DNA of 64,000 nucleotides, taken from positions 72,983 through 136,982 of the forward strand of contig JAKAAX010000007.1 of NCBI GenBank assembly GCA_021802125.1. The letters run 5' to 3'. Below, in pieces: positions 34,966-42,577 of this stretch. The position numbers and the translations under genes are program-made. Source of the DNA: Thermoplasmata archaeon. GTDB taxonomy: Archaea > Thermoplasmatota > Thermoplasmata > Lutacidiplasmatales > UBA184. The first letter of the stretch is position 1. Every line of letters begins with the position of its first letter. The notes beneath the pieces are model-generated. The model was not told the DNA's origin. It made no database searches and saw nothing but the letters and a program-made list of their open reading frames with translations.

Positions 34966-35506
34966 GCACGATCTCGATCGAGGAGACGTTCGCGTCCTTC
35001 CCGTCGCGGTTGGTCAGCCGCTCGGTCCCGATCCGAACGTTCACCACGTGGACCGCTCCCTCGGTGAGCTTGTGCCGGCGGACCACCTCGGCCACGTCGA
35101 CCGCGCGGGAGATCGCCTTCCCCCTCGCCTTGACCTTCACCTCGGGCGCTCCGCTCAGGAGCTGTCCCACCACCTCGAACACGTAGGTCATGGTCGGCTT
35201 GTCGCCGACGAAGACAACGGGATCGGTCCGGACGTGGTGCATGGGAGGGCGGGGAGGACGCTCCTGCCACTGACCGCGAGGTCTTCCGCCGTCGCCTCCG
35301 CCACCACCGCCGCCGCCTCCGCCGCCACCGCCGCCACCGCCACCACCGCCACCATGACGGCGATCACGTCGGCGGCCAGGCCCTCTTTGTCCCTGGTCCG
35401 GAGGCCGTTCCGAAGAGGGAGGGGGGGTCGCGGGAGGGGTCGCCGGAGCGCCGCTGGGAGGGGGAGAAGAGGCCACGGAGCTGGACGGCGGGTTTCCCTC
35501 GGCCAC
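34841..35506 (-). CDS. Alba-family nucleic-acid-binding protein with poly-glycine N-terminal extension
   Basis: Alba proteins coat archaeal DNA and RNA. The core lies at about residues 95-183: VFVGDKPTMTYVFEVV, EVKVKARGKAISRAVDVAEVV with the conserved lysine/arginine DNA-contact region, and NVRIGTERLTNRDGKDANVSSIEIVL. Typical Alba is about 90 residues; this one has 221. Its N-terminus is Pro/Ser-rich, then basic (GRRRDRRH), then 20 consecutive glycines (52-71) and an RGG-like GGRPRGQW. The C-terminal tail is Pro/Ala/Gly-rich. A GTG start at 35506 is supported by a TATA-like GCTTTTGG 25.5 nt upstream; ATG 35242 would give a near-standard Alba without the extension. Confidence 0.85.
   Translation of the reverse strand: MAEGNPPSSSVASSPPPSGAPATPPATPPPSSERPPDQGQRGPGRRRDRRHGGGGGGGGGGGGGGGGGGGGDGGRPRGQWQERPPRPPMHHVRTDPVVFVGDKPTMTYVFEVVGQLLSGAPEVKVKARGKAISRAVDVAEVVRRHKLTEGAVHVVNVRIGTERLTNRDGKDANVSSIEIVLTRAGGAAGPSAPPTGSGGPQAPPAAATAPPAGTPSGSPPP
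35294..35353 (-). repeat. Trinucleotide-type repeat encoding 20 glycines
   Basis: Imperfect GGN codon run (GGC, GGT, GGA mixed) inside the Alba gene. Mixed codons argue that the tract is maintained at protein level and not a fresh slippage product. Confidence 0.8.
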
Positions 35507-35527
35507 GGGTGGGGGAGGAGGGGCCCT

Positions 35528-35535
35528 CCAAAAGC
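35528..35535 (-). promoter_or_regulatory. TATA-like box for the Alba gene
   Basis: Minus-strand GCTTTTGG is centred 25.5 nt before GTG 35506. It supports the long form of the protein. No AT-rich element precedes the internal ATG at 35242. Confidence 0.5.
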
Positions 35536-35630
35536 CCTTTCCTCCCGCGAGGGGCCGCGCGGCTCCGCGGGTCCGTCCGAAAGAGCTTAAGCGGGTGGGC
35601 GTTCGGAACGCGGGACGGGAGAAGAGAAGC

Positions 35631-35715
35631 GCAGGGGTGGCCCAGCTTGGTCAAAGGCGCTAGGTTGAGGTCCTAGTCTCGTAGGAGTTCGAGAGTTCAA
35701 ATCTCTCCCCCTGCA
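35631..35715 (+). tRNA. tRNA-Leu, anticodon GAG
   Basis: Acceptor GCAGGGG (35631-35637) pairs with CCCCTGC (35708-35714), discriminator A at 35715. The D arm has GGCCCAGCTTGGTCAAAGGC, the anticodon stem is CTAGG/CCTAG around loop TTGAGGT (anticodon GAG), a long variable arm (TCTCGTAGGAG-type) marks a class II tRNA, and the T arm is GAGAG-TTCAAAT-CTCTC. There is no intron and the 3' CCA is not encoded. AGCTTAAG at about 35583-35590 is a likely TATA element with a short 5' leader. Confidence 0.95.
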
Positions 35716-35787
35716 TCCTCTCCTCCCTCCCTCAAGGTCCGCGTGCCCCCGTCCCGGGGGCCCGGCCCCCGCCGTTGACCGGGAGTG

Positions 35788-36561
35788 CTACCGGTCGGGC
35801 AGCTTCTGCTCGACCAGCTTCTTCTCGATGATCGCGAGCCCCTCGGACAGGCTGGAGATCGCCATACCGAGCTGCTGGGCGAGCGTGGTCAGGGTGATCC
35901 TTCGGGGCACCTCGAAGTACCCGGCGGCGATCGCCCGCCGCAGGACCTCCTGCTGACGGGGGGTCAGCAGCTCTTCGCCCCTGGCCGGGTCGTGGCGCAC
36001 GGACTCGATGGCCATCCCGGGGGCGATCGCCCGAAGCTCGTCCAGGAGACGACGGACCTTCGGCTCCGGACCCACGACGACCCACGTCGCCGTCCCGGAT
36101 TCGATGACGAAGGGGAACCGACGCATCAGCTGGAGCCTCTGGAAGAGGGAGATGAACGAGGAGGTCCGGTGCGACACCCTCAGCTCGGTGACGGAGGCGG
36201 GGGCCCCGAGCTGTTCGACGCGGTTCACCCCGGGAAGCCCTCGGATCTCCTCCGCCCAGGGTCCGGCCTCCGCCCCCCTCACCCGGACCTCGGTCAGGGT
36301 CCTTCCGCCACCCAGGTCGAGACGGTTCAGGACCTCGACGACCACCTCAGGATGGACGGAGCTGAACCGCTGGACCCAGCTCCCTTCCGGGAGGGGGACC
36401 CGAAGCCGACACGCGAGCAGAGGCGCCTCGACCGGGTCGACCGAAGGCTTGGGCACGGGCCGGTGAGCACCGGGGCGAGCGGCCACGCGCTTCGACGGGC
36501 GACCCCGGGTGGCCCTCTTCGTTCGTGCGGCGCGGGGCTTCCGCCGTGAGGGGGAGGGCAT
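35788..36561 (-). CDS. Bat-type HTH_10 transcription regulator
   Basis: 257 residues. The C-terminal 55 residues are the HTH_10 domain typical of archaeal bacterio-opsin-activator-like regulators: LTPRQQEVLRRAIAAGYFEVP, then TLTTLAQQLGMAISSLSEGL. The middle (about 50-195) is a divergent two-part sensory region without recognisable PAS or GAF signatures. The first 40 residues are basic and disordered (MPSPSRRKPRAARTKR). ATG 36561 is chosen because an ATTAAG box lies 25.5 nt upstream. It points away from the hemerythrin-like gene, with 133 bp of shared regulatory space, and may control it. Confidence 0.82.
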   Translation of the reverse strand: MPSPSRRKPRAARTKRATRGRPSKRVAARPGAHRPVPKPSVDPVEAPLLACRLRVPLPEGSWVQRFSSVHPEVVVEVLNRLDLGGGRTLTEVRVRGAEAGPWAEEIRGLPGVNRVEQLGAPASVTELRVSHRTSSFISLFQRLQLMRRFPFVIESGTATWVVVGPEPKVRRLLDELRAIAPGMAIESVRHDPARGEELLTPRQQEVLRRAIAAGYFEVPRRITLTTLAQQLGMAISSLSEGLAIIEKKLVEQKLPDR

Positions 36562-36583
36562 CGTGCGCGCAACGTCCTTCGGG

Positions 36584-36589
36584 ATTAAG
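36584..36589 (-). promoter_or_regulatory. TATA-like box for the Bat-type regulator gene
   Basis: Minus-strand CTTAAT is centred 25.5 nt before ATG 36561, giving a leaderless message. Confidence 0.5.
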
Positions 36590-36623
36590 CCCACGCTGGC
36601 CCGCCCGGGGGGGAGCGCCGAAC

Positions 36624-36685
36624 GCTCTAGGTGGCCGGTCTAACGGACCGGGCGGACTCCCCACCCCAGGAGACCCCGTACGGGG
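36624..36685 (+). promoter_or_regulatory. Promoter region of hemerythrin-like gene with two inverted repeats
   Basis: CTCTAGGTG at 36624-36632 is the best TATA candidate. CCGGTC-N5-GACCGG (36634-36650) lies between it and the predicted start site, and the 12-bp palindrome CCCCGTACGGGG (36674-36685) lies in the leader just before the gene. The arrangement suggests repression at the core promoter. The 9-mer CTCTAGGTG also occurs upstream of the second hemerythrin gene. Confidence 0.4.
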
Positions 36686-36694
36686 AACTTGAAC

Positions 36695-37591
36695 ATGATC
36701 GCTATCGAGGCGTCGGACCCGGTGGAAGAACTTCAACGCGAGAACGAGGTGACCGAGCGCCTGCTCGAGCGGCTCCTCGAGGAGGCCCAGCGGCTGAGGG
36801 GGGGCCAGCCGGTGCCGACGGGGGAGATCTCGGCCGGGCTCCGGCTCCTGGGTCAGTATCTGCGGCTCCACGTCGCACGCCTGGACCTGGGGCTCATGCC
36901 CGAGGCGCGCGAGGTGGCGATGCAGACCTGCTTCGCCCATCTCGACAAGATCGTCGAGGACCACCTGGAGGAGCGCCGCCTCCTGGACGAGGCCAAGGCC
37001 GCCCTCCTCGACCACGAGAAGGGACGGGCCGACTCCTCGAGCCGCCTCGCCGAGGCCCTGGAGCGGCTCACGCAGCGGGACCACGAGGTGGGCACCTACG
37101 AGGGCGATTACCCGCTCTCCTGCCTGGTGACCGCGCTTCCCGAGGAGGCCTCCAAGCGCGTCGCGGAGCAGTTCGCGCCCACCCACCGGGAGCTCGCGGA
37201 CCTCGACGCCCACATCGAGAGGCATCTCTCCTCCGCCGGGGGGAAGGGGAGCTCCCTCCTCGCCGTGCACTGCGCCCACGAGGGGTGCGAGGCCCGGGAC
37301 GGGGCCCATGTGGTCCCCGGGCCCGGAGGGCGGCTCGAGCTCGTCGCTCCGATAGGCGGCTGGCGAGTGTCTTCCCAGAAGGTCGTACCCTACGGCAACG
37401 GGACCGTCCGCATCCGTGTCGACTTCCAGTGCCCCCGCCACGCGTCCGTCGCTCCGGGGGCCGACCTCGACGCCACATCGATGGCGGTGTGGGCCGACGA
37501 CGGAGGACCGGTGGGGCCGAGCTCGATCGAAGGAGGCCGGCGCCCTTCGACCATGCTGCGTCCGCTCGTCCCGGTCCCGGAGCCCGCGTGA
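36695..37591 (+). CDS. Hemerythrin-like helical protein with C-terminal extension
   Basis: 298 residues. The N-terminal 190 form a helical bundle with metal-ligand-like residues: LQRENEVTERLLERLLEEA, LGQYLRLHVARLDLGLMP, HLDKIVEDHLEERRLLDE and QFAPTHRELADLDAHIERHL. The pattern matches hemerythrin-like proteins (DUF438/RIC type) rather than classic H-HxxxE spacing. A C-terminal region of about 100 residues contains CAHEGCE and FQCPRH and may bind another metal. I infer a role in oxygen, NO or iron sensing. ATG 36695 is preferred over TTG 36689. Its stop overlaps the next gene's GTG. Confidence 0.6.
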   Translation: MIAIEASDPVEELQRENEVTERLLERLLEEAQRLRGGQPVPTGEISAGLRLLGQYLRLHVARLDLGLMPEAREVAMQTCFAHLDKIVEDHLEERRLLDEAKAALLDHEKGRADSSSRLAEALERLTQRDHEVGTYEGDYPLSCLVTALPEEASKRVAEQFAPTHRELADLDAHIERHLSSAGGKGSSLLAVHCAHEGCEARDGAHVVPGPGGRLELVAPIGGWRVSSQKVVPYGNGTVRIRVDFQCPRHASVAPGADLDATSMAVWADDGGPVGPSSIEGGRRPSTMLRPLVPVPEPA

Positions 37592-38121
37592 ACGCGCCCC
37601 AGGTCGCCTCCGGGCCCCGGATGCTCCCGTCGCTCCCGATGGCTGGCCGGAAGGCTCCCTCGAGGGAGGCCCTGTGGATGCTGCTGAACGGCTCCGCCTA
37701 CCTTCTCCTGCTCTGCGCCTCGATGGTCGTCGCGGTCGTGCTCCAGCTCGTGTGGGGCCGCTCCTTTCCCGACAGTTTCGTGGACGACCGTGACCTGGTC
37801 GCGCTCTTCGGATGGGTGGGACTGACGATCAGCGGGGTCAGCACGATCGTCCTACCGAACCACGTGGGCGTCGGCCTCTGGCCGCGCTACGTCCCCCGCC
37901 TGCACCTGGCGATGACCAACGTTGGGATCCTGGGGTTCTTCGGAAGCTCGCTCCTCCTCCCCGGGTCGAACCTTGCGCTGGCCTTCCTCCTGTTGGCGCT
38001 CATCTCTTTCCTCATCTTCGGAACGCTCGTGGTCCGGACGGTCCTGCCCTTTGCCCTGGGACGCAGCCCGAGGACCGTGGAGACCCCCGTTGCGCCCGGC
38101 CGCGCCGGCGTACCGAGGTGA
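37588..38121 (+). CDS. Four-helix membrane protein, half-size NnrS-like
   Basis: 177 residues with four hydrophobic helices (about 32-56, 72-92, 106-126, 131-152). Histidines in VLPNHVGVGLW and RLHLAMTNVG flank helices 2 and 3 and could bind haem or copper. The helix 2-loop-helix 3 pattern resembles the N-terminal quarter of the NnrS-like protein at 40669 (LVGFLGHTLVGFAWHLAPS), so it may be a short relative. GTG 37588 overlaps the upstream TGA (GTGA), which implies coupling with the hemerythrin-like protein; ATG 37621 is an alternative. Confidence 0.6.
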   Translation: MNAPQVASGPRMLPSLPMAGRKAPSREALWMLLNGSAYLLLLCASMVVAVVLQLVWGRSFPDSFVDDRDLVALFGWVGLTISGVSTIVLPNHVGVGLWPRYVPRLHLAMTNVGILGFFGSSLLLPGSNLALAFLLLALISFLIFGTLVVRTVLPFALGRSPRTVETPVAPGRAGVPR

Positions 38122-38212
38122 CGGAGGAAGATCCGAGAGCAATCTCGGGGCGGGGGGGTAAGGGCGGGACTGGGCGGGACGGGGCGGAACAGGGCCGAAG
38201 CGATTCGGGCGA

Positions 38213-38983
38213 ATGTTGAGGAGCCCGAACGTCCTCGACGGTACCAGGAGCGGGTCGATGTCGACAGGTGGCGGTGGCGGGTTCCAGATCTCCATCACGC
38301 CTCGCGCGGCCAAGGCGTTCCGGGAGGTCCTGGCCCATCAGCCTCCGGGCTCCGCCGTCCGGGTCTTCGTCCTCCCCGGGCCTCACCCGCGCCCGAACAT
38401 GTCCATCGAGAAACCCCGTCCCCACGAGCAGGTCCTCCAGGTGGAGGGGATCCCTCTCCTCGTGGACGAGGTGAGCGAGAAGTTCCTCGCGGAGGCCGTG
38501 ATCGACCACCTGGACTCCCCGGGAAGCTCCGGCTTTCACATCGAGGGCCCCAACGTGCCGACGAGCGGCGCGGGGGAGGAGGAGGCGACGGGAGCGCCCC
38601 CGTCCGGACCCACTCCCCCCTCGGCGGAACCGCCGACCGCCTCGGCTTCGCCGTCAGCCGTGAACCCTCCCCGAGGACCGACCGAGAGGGAGGCGATGCT
38701 CCGCCAGGCGCTCCGCAAGATCTACGACCCGGAGATCCCCATGAACATCCTGGACCTGGGGCTCATCTACGGGATCGACTGGCCCGCCGAGGACAAGCTC
38801 CACGTCCGGATGACCATGACCAGCCCCGGCTGCCCGGTCGCGGGGCTGCTCCACGACCAGGTCGAGGAAGCGGCGCGCGCGATCCCGGGGGTCCGGGAGG
38901 TGGAGGTCGAGATCGTGTGGGAGCCCGCCTGGGGCCCGGAGAAGATGAGCGCGTTCGCGCGGCGTCAGTTCGGCTACGAGTGA
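38213..38983 (+). CDS. Cysteine-less A-type carrier (IscA-like) fused to MIP18/DUF59 domain
   Basis: 256 residues. The N-terminal domain (about 22-112) follows the IscA/HesB fold: ISITPRAAKAFREVLAHQ at the start and SSGFHIEGPN at the end, but the three cluster-binding cysteines of IscA are absent (GPHPRPNMS where G-C-S-G is expected). A Pro/Ser/Gly linker leads to a MIP18/SufT domain (about 155-256) with LRKIYDPEIPMNILDLGLIY and TMTSPGCPVAG, its cysteine retained. I infer a role in Fe-S cluster assembly or repair, with the first domain serving as a docking module. The start may be ATG 38213 or ATG 38258. Confidence 0.7.
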   Translation: MLRSPNVLDGTRSGSMSTGGGGGFQISITPRAAKAFREVLAHQPPGSAVRVFVLPGPHPRPNMSIEKPRPHEQVLQVEGIPLLVDEVSEKFLAEAVIDHLDSPGSSGFHIEGPNVPTSGAGEEEATGAPPSGPTPPSAEPPTASASPSAVNPPRGPTEREAMLRQALRKIYDPEIPMNILDLGLIYGIDWPAEDKLHVRMTMTSPGCPVAGLLHDQVEEAARAIPGVREVEVEIVWEPAWGPEKMSAFARRQFGYE

Positions 38984-39025
38984 CCGGCCGTCGTCATTTC
39001 GGCTTGGCTCGGGCGGTGGGTCGCC

Positions 39026-40144
39026 TCAGGGATAGAACGCCGAGGAGTCCACCCCGAAGGCCCGCCCCACGACCGAGCGCTCGAGGGCTACGGCGAGCAG
39101 GAGAGAGATCCCGAAGCCGACGATCGCGACGACGTTGAAGAGCGAGGCCCAGGCGCGCACCGACTGCAGGCCGAGGAGGTCGGCTCCCACCCGCGCCCCC
39201 ACGGAGAGATCGAGGACGACGAGCGGCGCGTAGAAGAAGCGGTGGAACGGCACCGGCCGTCCCAGCACCGCAGGCACGATGATGGTCGCATGCGCGAAGA
39301 CCATCGAGAGCACGAAGCCGAGGAAGACGGCGTGCAGCTGGGCATCGTACACCAGCGTGTCGGGAAGGATCCCGCCGTAGGCGAGGATGAGCAGGCCCCC
39401 CGCCAGCAACCAGAGATGGCCGGAGAGCAGGCTCACCGCCGTGAACCGGGGGACCCCGGGCCGGGAGAGGTTCCTCCGGGCCACGTCGTGGACGAGCAGC
39501 CACGCCGCCATCCCCACCCAGGACACCGCGAGGAGTTCTGTCCCGAGCGCGAACGACCGGAGGCCGACGGCGCACGCGATCAGGTCGAGCGCGACCATCG
39601 CGATGAGGAGAAGCCGGCGCGCCCGGGAGATGGGCAGGACCCGGGTGAGCTCGAGGCGCTCCGCAACGATCACCAGGACGAGGAAGGACCCCCACCAGGG
39701 GATCACGTAGGGCACGTCCAGGCCGGACCACCAGAGCAGGTTCCCGACGAGGAGCGAGACCGCGCCGAGGAGCTGGGCCGTCGTGTGGACCGCGGGCTGC
39801 CGTGAGAGGATGATCAGGAACATCCCCACGATCACCGCGCTCCCGGCGGTCAGCAGCAGCACCCCGGGATCCCACGGGAGACCGAGGGCAAAGAGGACCG
39901 AGCCCGCTCCCGTCAGGAGCGGCCCCGCGAAGAGCCCCCGGCGCTCGAGCGCGACCGCGCGCTCCAGCCCGATGAGCGTCGCCAGCACTCCGTTCACCAT
40001 GAGCGCCCCGTGGGCGTCCAGGAACCCGGAGGACGGGACCGGCAGGGCCCAGCCCACCCGGTCGAGCCCCGTCCACACCCCGAGCGCGAGCGCCAGGATC
40101 CCGACGGCCATCGCCGGGTAGCGGAGCGCGGAGCGTTCGACCAT
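39026..40144 (-). CDS. NnrS-like polytopic membrane protein
   Basis: 372 residues with about eleven hydrophobic helices. Conserved-looking histidines sit in helices: FLDAHGALMVNGVLATLIG, LSGHLWLLAGG, and YDAQLHAVFLGFVLSMVFAHATIIVPAVLGRP, a pattern like the haem/copper-binding NnrS family that protects cells against NO. Assignment is by helix pattern and context; overall identity to named NnrS may be low. It lies 75 bp downstream of the DUF2249 gene on the same strand and is probably co-transcribed with it. Confidence 0.62.
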   Translation of the reverse strand: MVERSALRYPAMAVGILALALGVWTGLDRVGWALPVPSSGFLDAHGALMVNGVLATLIGLERAVALERRGLFAGPLLTGAGSVLFALGLPWDPGVLLLTAGSAVIVGMFLIILSRQPAVHTTAQLLGAVSLLVGNLLWWSGLDVPYVIPWWGSFLVLVIVAERLELTRVLPISRARRLLLIAMVALDLIACAVGLRSFALGTELLAVSWVGMAAWLLVHDVARRNLSRPGVPRFTAVSLLSGHLWLLAGGLLILAYGGILPDTLVYDAQLHAVFLGFVLSMVFAHATIIVPAVLGRPVPFHRFFYAPLVVLDLSVGARVGADLLGLQSVRAWASLFNVVAIVGFGISLLLAVALERSVVGRAFGVDSSAFYP

Positions 40145-40214
40145 CGTCGGACCGGTGGAGCGGAGAGCCGAGCGTCGACGGGGTGAACGGCGGGACCGGG
40201 CTGGGAGGACCGCC

Positions 40215-40234
40215 CCGACCTATTGGACGGTCGG
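40215..40234 (-). promoter_or_regulatory. Inverted repeat between DUF2249 and NnrS-like genes
   Basis: CCGACC-N8-GGTCGG overlaps the DUF2249 stop codon. The spacer holds CAATAG on the minus strand, a weak TATA candidate for the NnrS-like gene. It could equally be an attenuator or terminator. Confidence 0.3.
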
Positions 40235-40540
40235 GATCGGGCTGCGGTCGGAGGCTACCGAGAGCTTTCGGATGCGGACGCGCCAGCTCTCGGGGCCCTT
40301 CTCCAGGTAGTCCCACGTGAACCGGCCGGTGTGCTCGGCCTGGAACTGGTAGTAGAGCGGCTTCGGGTCGTGATCGTTCAGCAGGACGAAGGATTCGCCG
40401 GGGGAGAGGGCCTCGAACGTCCCGAAGATCCGCGGGTGCCTCTGGGCGGGCGGGGTGGTCCTCACATCGACGACCGTCTCGTTCGGCAGCACCTGCGTCA
40501 GCGGTCCAGCGTTCTGGCGATCCACGGGGGCCCTCTCCAT
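40220..40540 (-). CDS. DUF2249 domain protein
   Basis: 106 residues, cytoplasmic. The family pattern is complete: VVDVRTTPPAQRHPRIFGTFEAL, FVLLNDHDPKPLYYQF and GRFTWDYLEKGPESWRVRIRKL. The H-D-P-x-P-L motif is the family hallmark. DUF2249 genes are regularly found beside hemerythrin, NnrS and denitrification genes in bacteria and haloarchaea; biochemical function is not established. It is the first gene of a minus-strand pair with the NnrS-like gene and is divergent from the second NnrS-like gene. Confidence 0.88.
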   Translation of the reverse strand: MERAPVDRQNAGPLTQVLPNETVVDVRTTPPAQRHPRIFGTFEALSPGESFVLLNDHDPKPLYYQFQAEHTGRFTWDYLEKGPESWRVRIRKLSVASDRSPIPTVQ

Positions 40541-40605
40541 CGGTATCTCCGTCCGGCCCTTCGGGCCTTGACCTAGGCAGAAGAGGGGCGGCGAAGAGGA
40601 GAGGA

Positions 40606-40619
40606 CCGAAACCTTTCGG
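40606..40619 (+). promoter_or_regulatory. Perfect palindrome in the divergent DUF2249/NnrS-like promoter region
   Basis: CCGAAA-CC-TTTCGG lies 50 nt before ATG 40669 and 66 nt before the DUF2249 start. It is the only AT-containing element in the 128-bp divergent region besides GACATACC at about 40643-40650. It may be an operator acting on both genes. Confidence 0.4.
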
Positions 40620-40668
40620 AACGAGGCCGAGGAGCAGGGGCGACATACCCCCGTCGGAAGGAGCGAAC

Positions 40669-41889
40669 ATGGTGATCGGAGCCGGACCGCGCCGCTTCCT
40701 CGCGACCGCGATGCTCCACCTCGCGGCGCTGGGGGTCCTCATGGCCAGCGGCGTCGTGGGCCTCGACGCGCTCCTCTGGCTCTTCCTGGTGGGGTTCCTC
40801 GGGCACACGCTCGTGGGCTTCGCCTGGCACCTTGCTCCCTCCATCTCCCGACGGAGGCTCGTGGGCGTCCCCTCGGGCCCCGCGTACTGGGTCGCGGCCG
40901 AGCTCGCGGCGCTCGGAGGCACGGTCGGCCTCTCGGGCAAGCTACCTCCTGCGGTCGGCCAAGGGGTCTCTTTCGCCGCCGCCGTGCTCTGGCTCCTCGT
41001 GAGCGCGGTGTTCACGGCGGCGCTCTTGCGGTCGTCCCGAGGCCCGGCGCTCGGAACCCCGCCCGCCCCCAGACCTGCTGACGCGTTCGCGGCCAAGCTC
41101 TTCCTCCTCTCCTGGTCCTTCGGGGTGGCCGCCGCCGCGCTGTGGGTCCTGAGCGCCGTCCAGGACGGGCCGGGGCTGGGCTACTGGCTCGCGGGCGTCC
41201 ACGCGTTCGTCCTGGGACAGGTCGCCCTCCTCATCTTCGGCGTCAGCCTCCGCCTGCTTCCCCGGTTCGTGGGCGCGGACGGGCCCAGATGGCTCGCCGG
41301 AGCGCTCGTCGCCTCCGCCGTTGTGGGGGCCCTGGGGATCCCCGCGACGATGCTCCTCGTTCCGGTCGGGGAGATGTGGGTCGTCGGGGTCCCCGGGCTT
41401 TTCGAGGGCATGGCGGCCGTTCTGTTCCTCTTCCAGCTCCTCTGGATCGGGGCCCGTGCGACGACTCCCCGTCGCGCCCATGTCATCTACCTCGCGGGAG
41501 CGGTGTTGCTCTGCGCCGGGGGCTCGCTGGGGTTCCGGATGGTTACGACCTCGGACCTCGCGATCGTCGGCATCCACGCCTGGACCACCCTCCTCGGGTT
41601 CACCGGGCTCATGGTGCTGGGGATGTGGTTCAGCATGATCGCTCCCTTCCAGTTCCTCTCCCACCGGTGGACGCTCCGGGCGCTCGCGGTCGGAGCGATC
41701 CTGCAGGTCTCGGCCGTACTCCTTGTGTGGTCGGAGCTCGCGATCCCCCGATCGGCCGTCGCCCTCGCCACCGTGCTCGCCGGCGGTCTCGAAGCGGTGT
41801 TGGGGATCCTCTGGGCCTTCGGGACCCTTCCGGTCCTCTTCCCGAGCCTCCTCTCACGGAGGAGGCACGCTGGGAGGAACGCGGCGTAG
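40669..41889 (+). CDS. NnrS-like polytopic membrane protein
   Basis: 406 residues with about twelve hydrophobic helices. Histidine-bearing segments are AMLHLAALGVLMASG, GFLGHTLVGFAWHLAPS, AGVHAFVLGQVALLIFGVSLRLLPR and GIHAWTTLLGFTGLMVLGMWFSMIAPF; the repeated H-x(4-8)-G-F/V-x-P layout resembles NnrS and distantly the haem-copper membrane proteins. A short basic tail (SRRRHAGRNAA) ends it. GGAG about 9 nt before the ATG may be a ribosome site. It is convergent with the second hemerythrin gene, 23 bp apart. Confidence 0.6.
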   Translation: MVIGAGPRRFLATAMLHLAALGVLMASGVVGLDALLWLFLVGFLGHTLVGFAWHLAPSISRRRLVGVPSGPAYWVAAELAALGGTVGLSGKLPPAVGQGVSFAAAVLWLLVSAVFTAALLRSSRGPALGTPPAPRPADAFAAKLFLLSWSFGVAAAALWVLSAVQDGPGLGYWLAGVHAFVLGQVALLIFGVSLRLLPRFVGADGPRWLAGALVASAVVGALGIPATMLLVPVGEMWVVGVPGLFEGMAAVLFLFQLLWIGARATTPRRAHVIYLAGAVLLCAGGSLGFRMVTTSDLAIVGIHAWTTLLGFTGLMVLGMWFSMIAPFQFLSHRWTLRALAVGAILQVSAVLLVWSELAIPRSAVALATVLAGGLEAVLGILWAFGTLPVLFPSLLSRRRHAGRNAA

Positions 41890-41912
41890 TGGGCCGCTGC
41901 GGTTCCCCTCGA

Positions 41913-42404
41913 TCAACCCGGGCCGTCGGAGGAGCTGAGCATCGTGGAGATGGTACGGCGGAGCTCGGCCGCCTCCCCCTCCGAGACCTCCGGGCCGAAC
42001 CAAGGATAGAGCTGGCCTTCCTCCCGGGTGTTGTGGGCCCACAGGACGTTGCGAAGGACCGTGGAGGGCTCCTCCAGCTCCTTGTCCCCGGCCTCGACAT
42101 GGCCCATGAAGCGCTCGAGAGCGTCCCGGATCTGGACGTGCTCCTCTCGAAGGAGCTCGAGGAGGTGGTGCTCCCGGCTGCCAGCGTGCTCCTCGTAGAA
42201 CGGGAAGACCATCCCCTCCTCCACCTGGATGTGGCGTAAGAGACCGCTCGTGAACTCCCGGAAGAGGGCGGTCGCCCGAGCCGGGTCGGTCCCCCATAGC
42301 CGCATTCCCTCGTCCCAGATCTCGTCCAGCCGAGCATGGTCCGCTTCCAGCGCTTGCCCAAGGGCGGGGGAAGGGCCCTCCGGGTCGGGGTGGTCGGTAG
42401 GCAT
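41913..42404 (-). CDS. Hemerythrin HHE-domain protein
   Basis: 163 residues. A classic di-iron helical bundle: DHARLDEIWDEG, LLRHIQVEEGMVFPFYEEH, LREEHVQIRDALERF and WAHNTREEGQLYPWFG, giving the H, H-x3-E, H and H-x4-E ligand sets. Such proteins bind O2 or NO or act in Fe-S repair (RIC/YtfE-like). The N-terminal 15 residues are Pro/Asp-rich. Placed beside NnrS-like, DUF2249 and DUF1059 genes it supports an NO or oxygen-stress role. Confidence 0.88.
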   Translation of the reverse strand: MPTDHPDPEGPSPALGQALEADHARLDEIWDEGMRLWGTDPARATALFREFTSGLLRHIQVEEGMVFPFYEEHAGSREHHLLELLREEHVQIRDALERFMGHVEAGDKELEEPSTVLRNVLWAHNTREEGQLYPWFGPEVSEGEAAELRRTISTMLSSSDGPG

Positions 42405-42577
42405 GGCCGGTCCAGGCCCTCCATCCCCCTGAAGCGAGCACCTAGAGGGCTCGGTTCACGACACGGACCAGGTCCCACACGGGTGGAGGGGAGAGGCTCG
42501 CAATACCCACGGGTTCGGGGTCAAGTGGAGCCTGGCCCACTTAACGCATAAAGAGGCCCTCACCGTCGGAAGGCGCA

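Noticed and set aside
35278..35355. Possible CRISPR or microsatellite array
   Set aside because: Single low-complexity glycine tract inside the Alba gene; no spacers or regular repeats. No CRISPR array was seen anywhere in the window.
36631..38121. A single 496-residue protein covering the 4-helix membrane gene
   Set aside because: The first 319 codons overlap the hemerythrin-like gene in another frame and look random; the GTG overlapping that gene's stop is the natural start.
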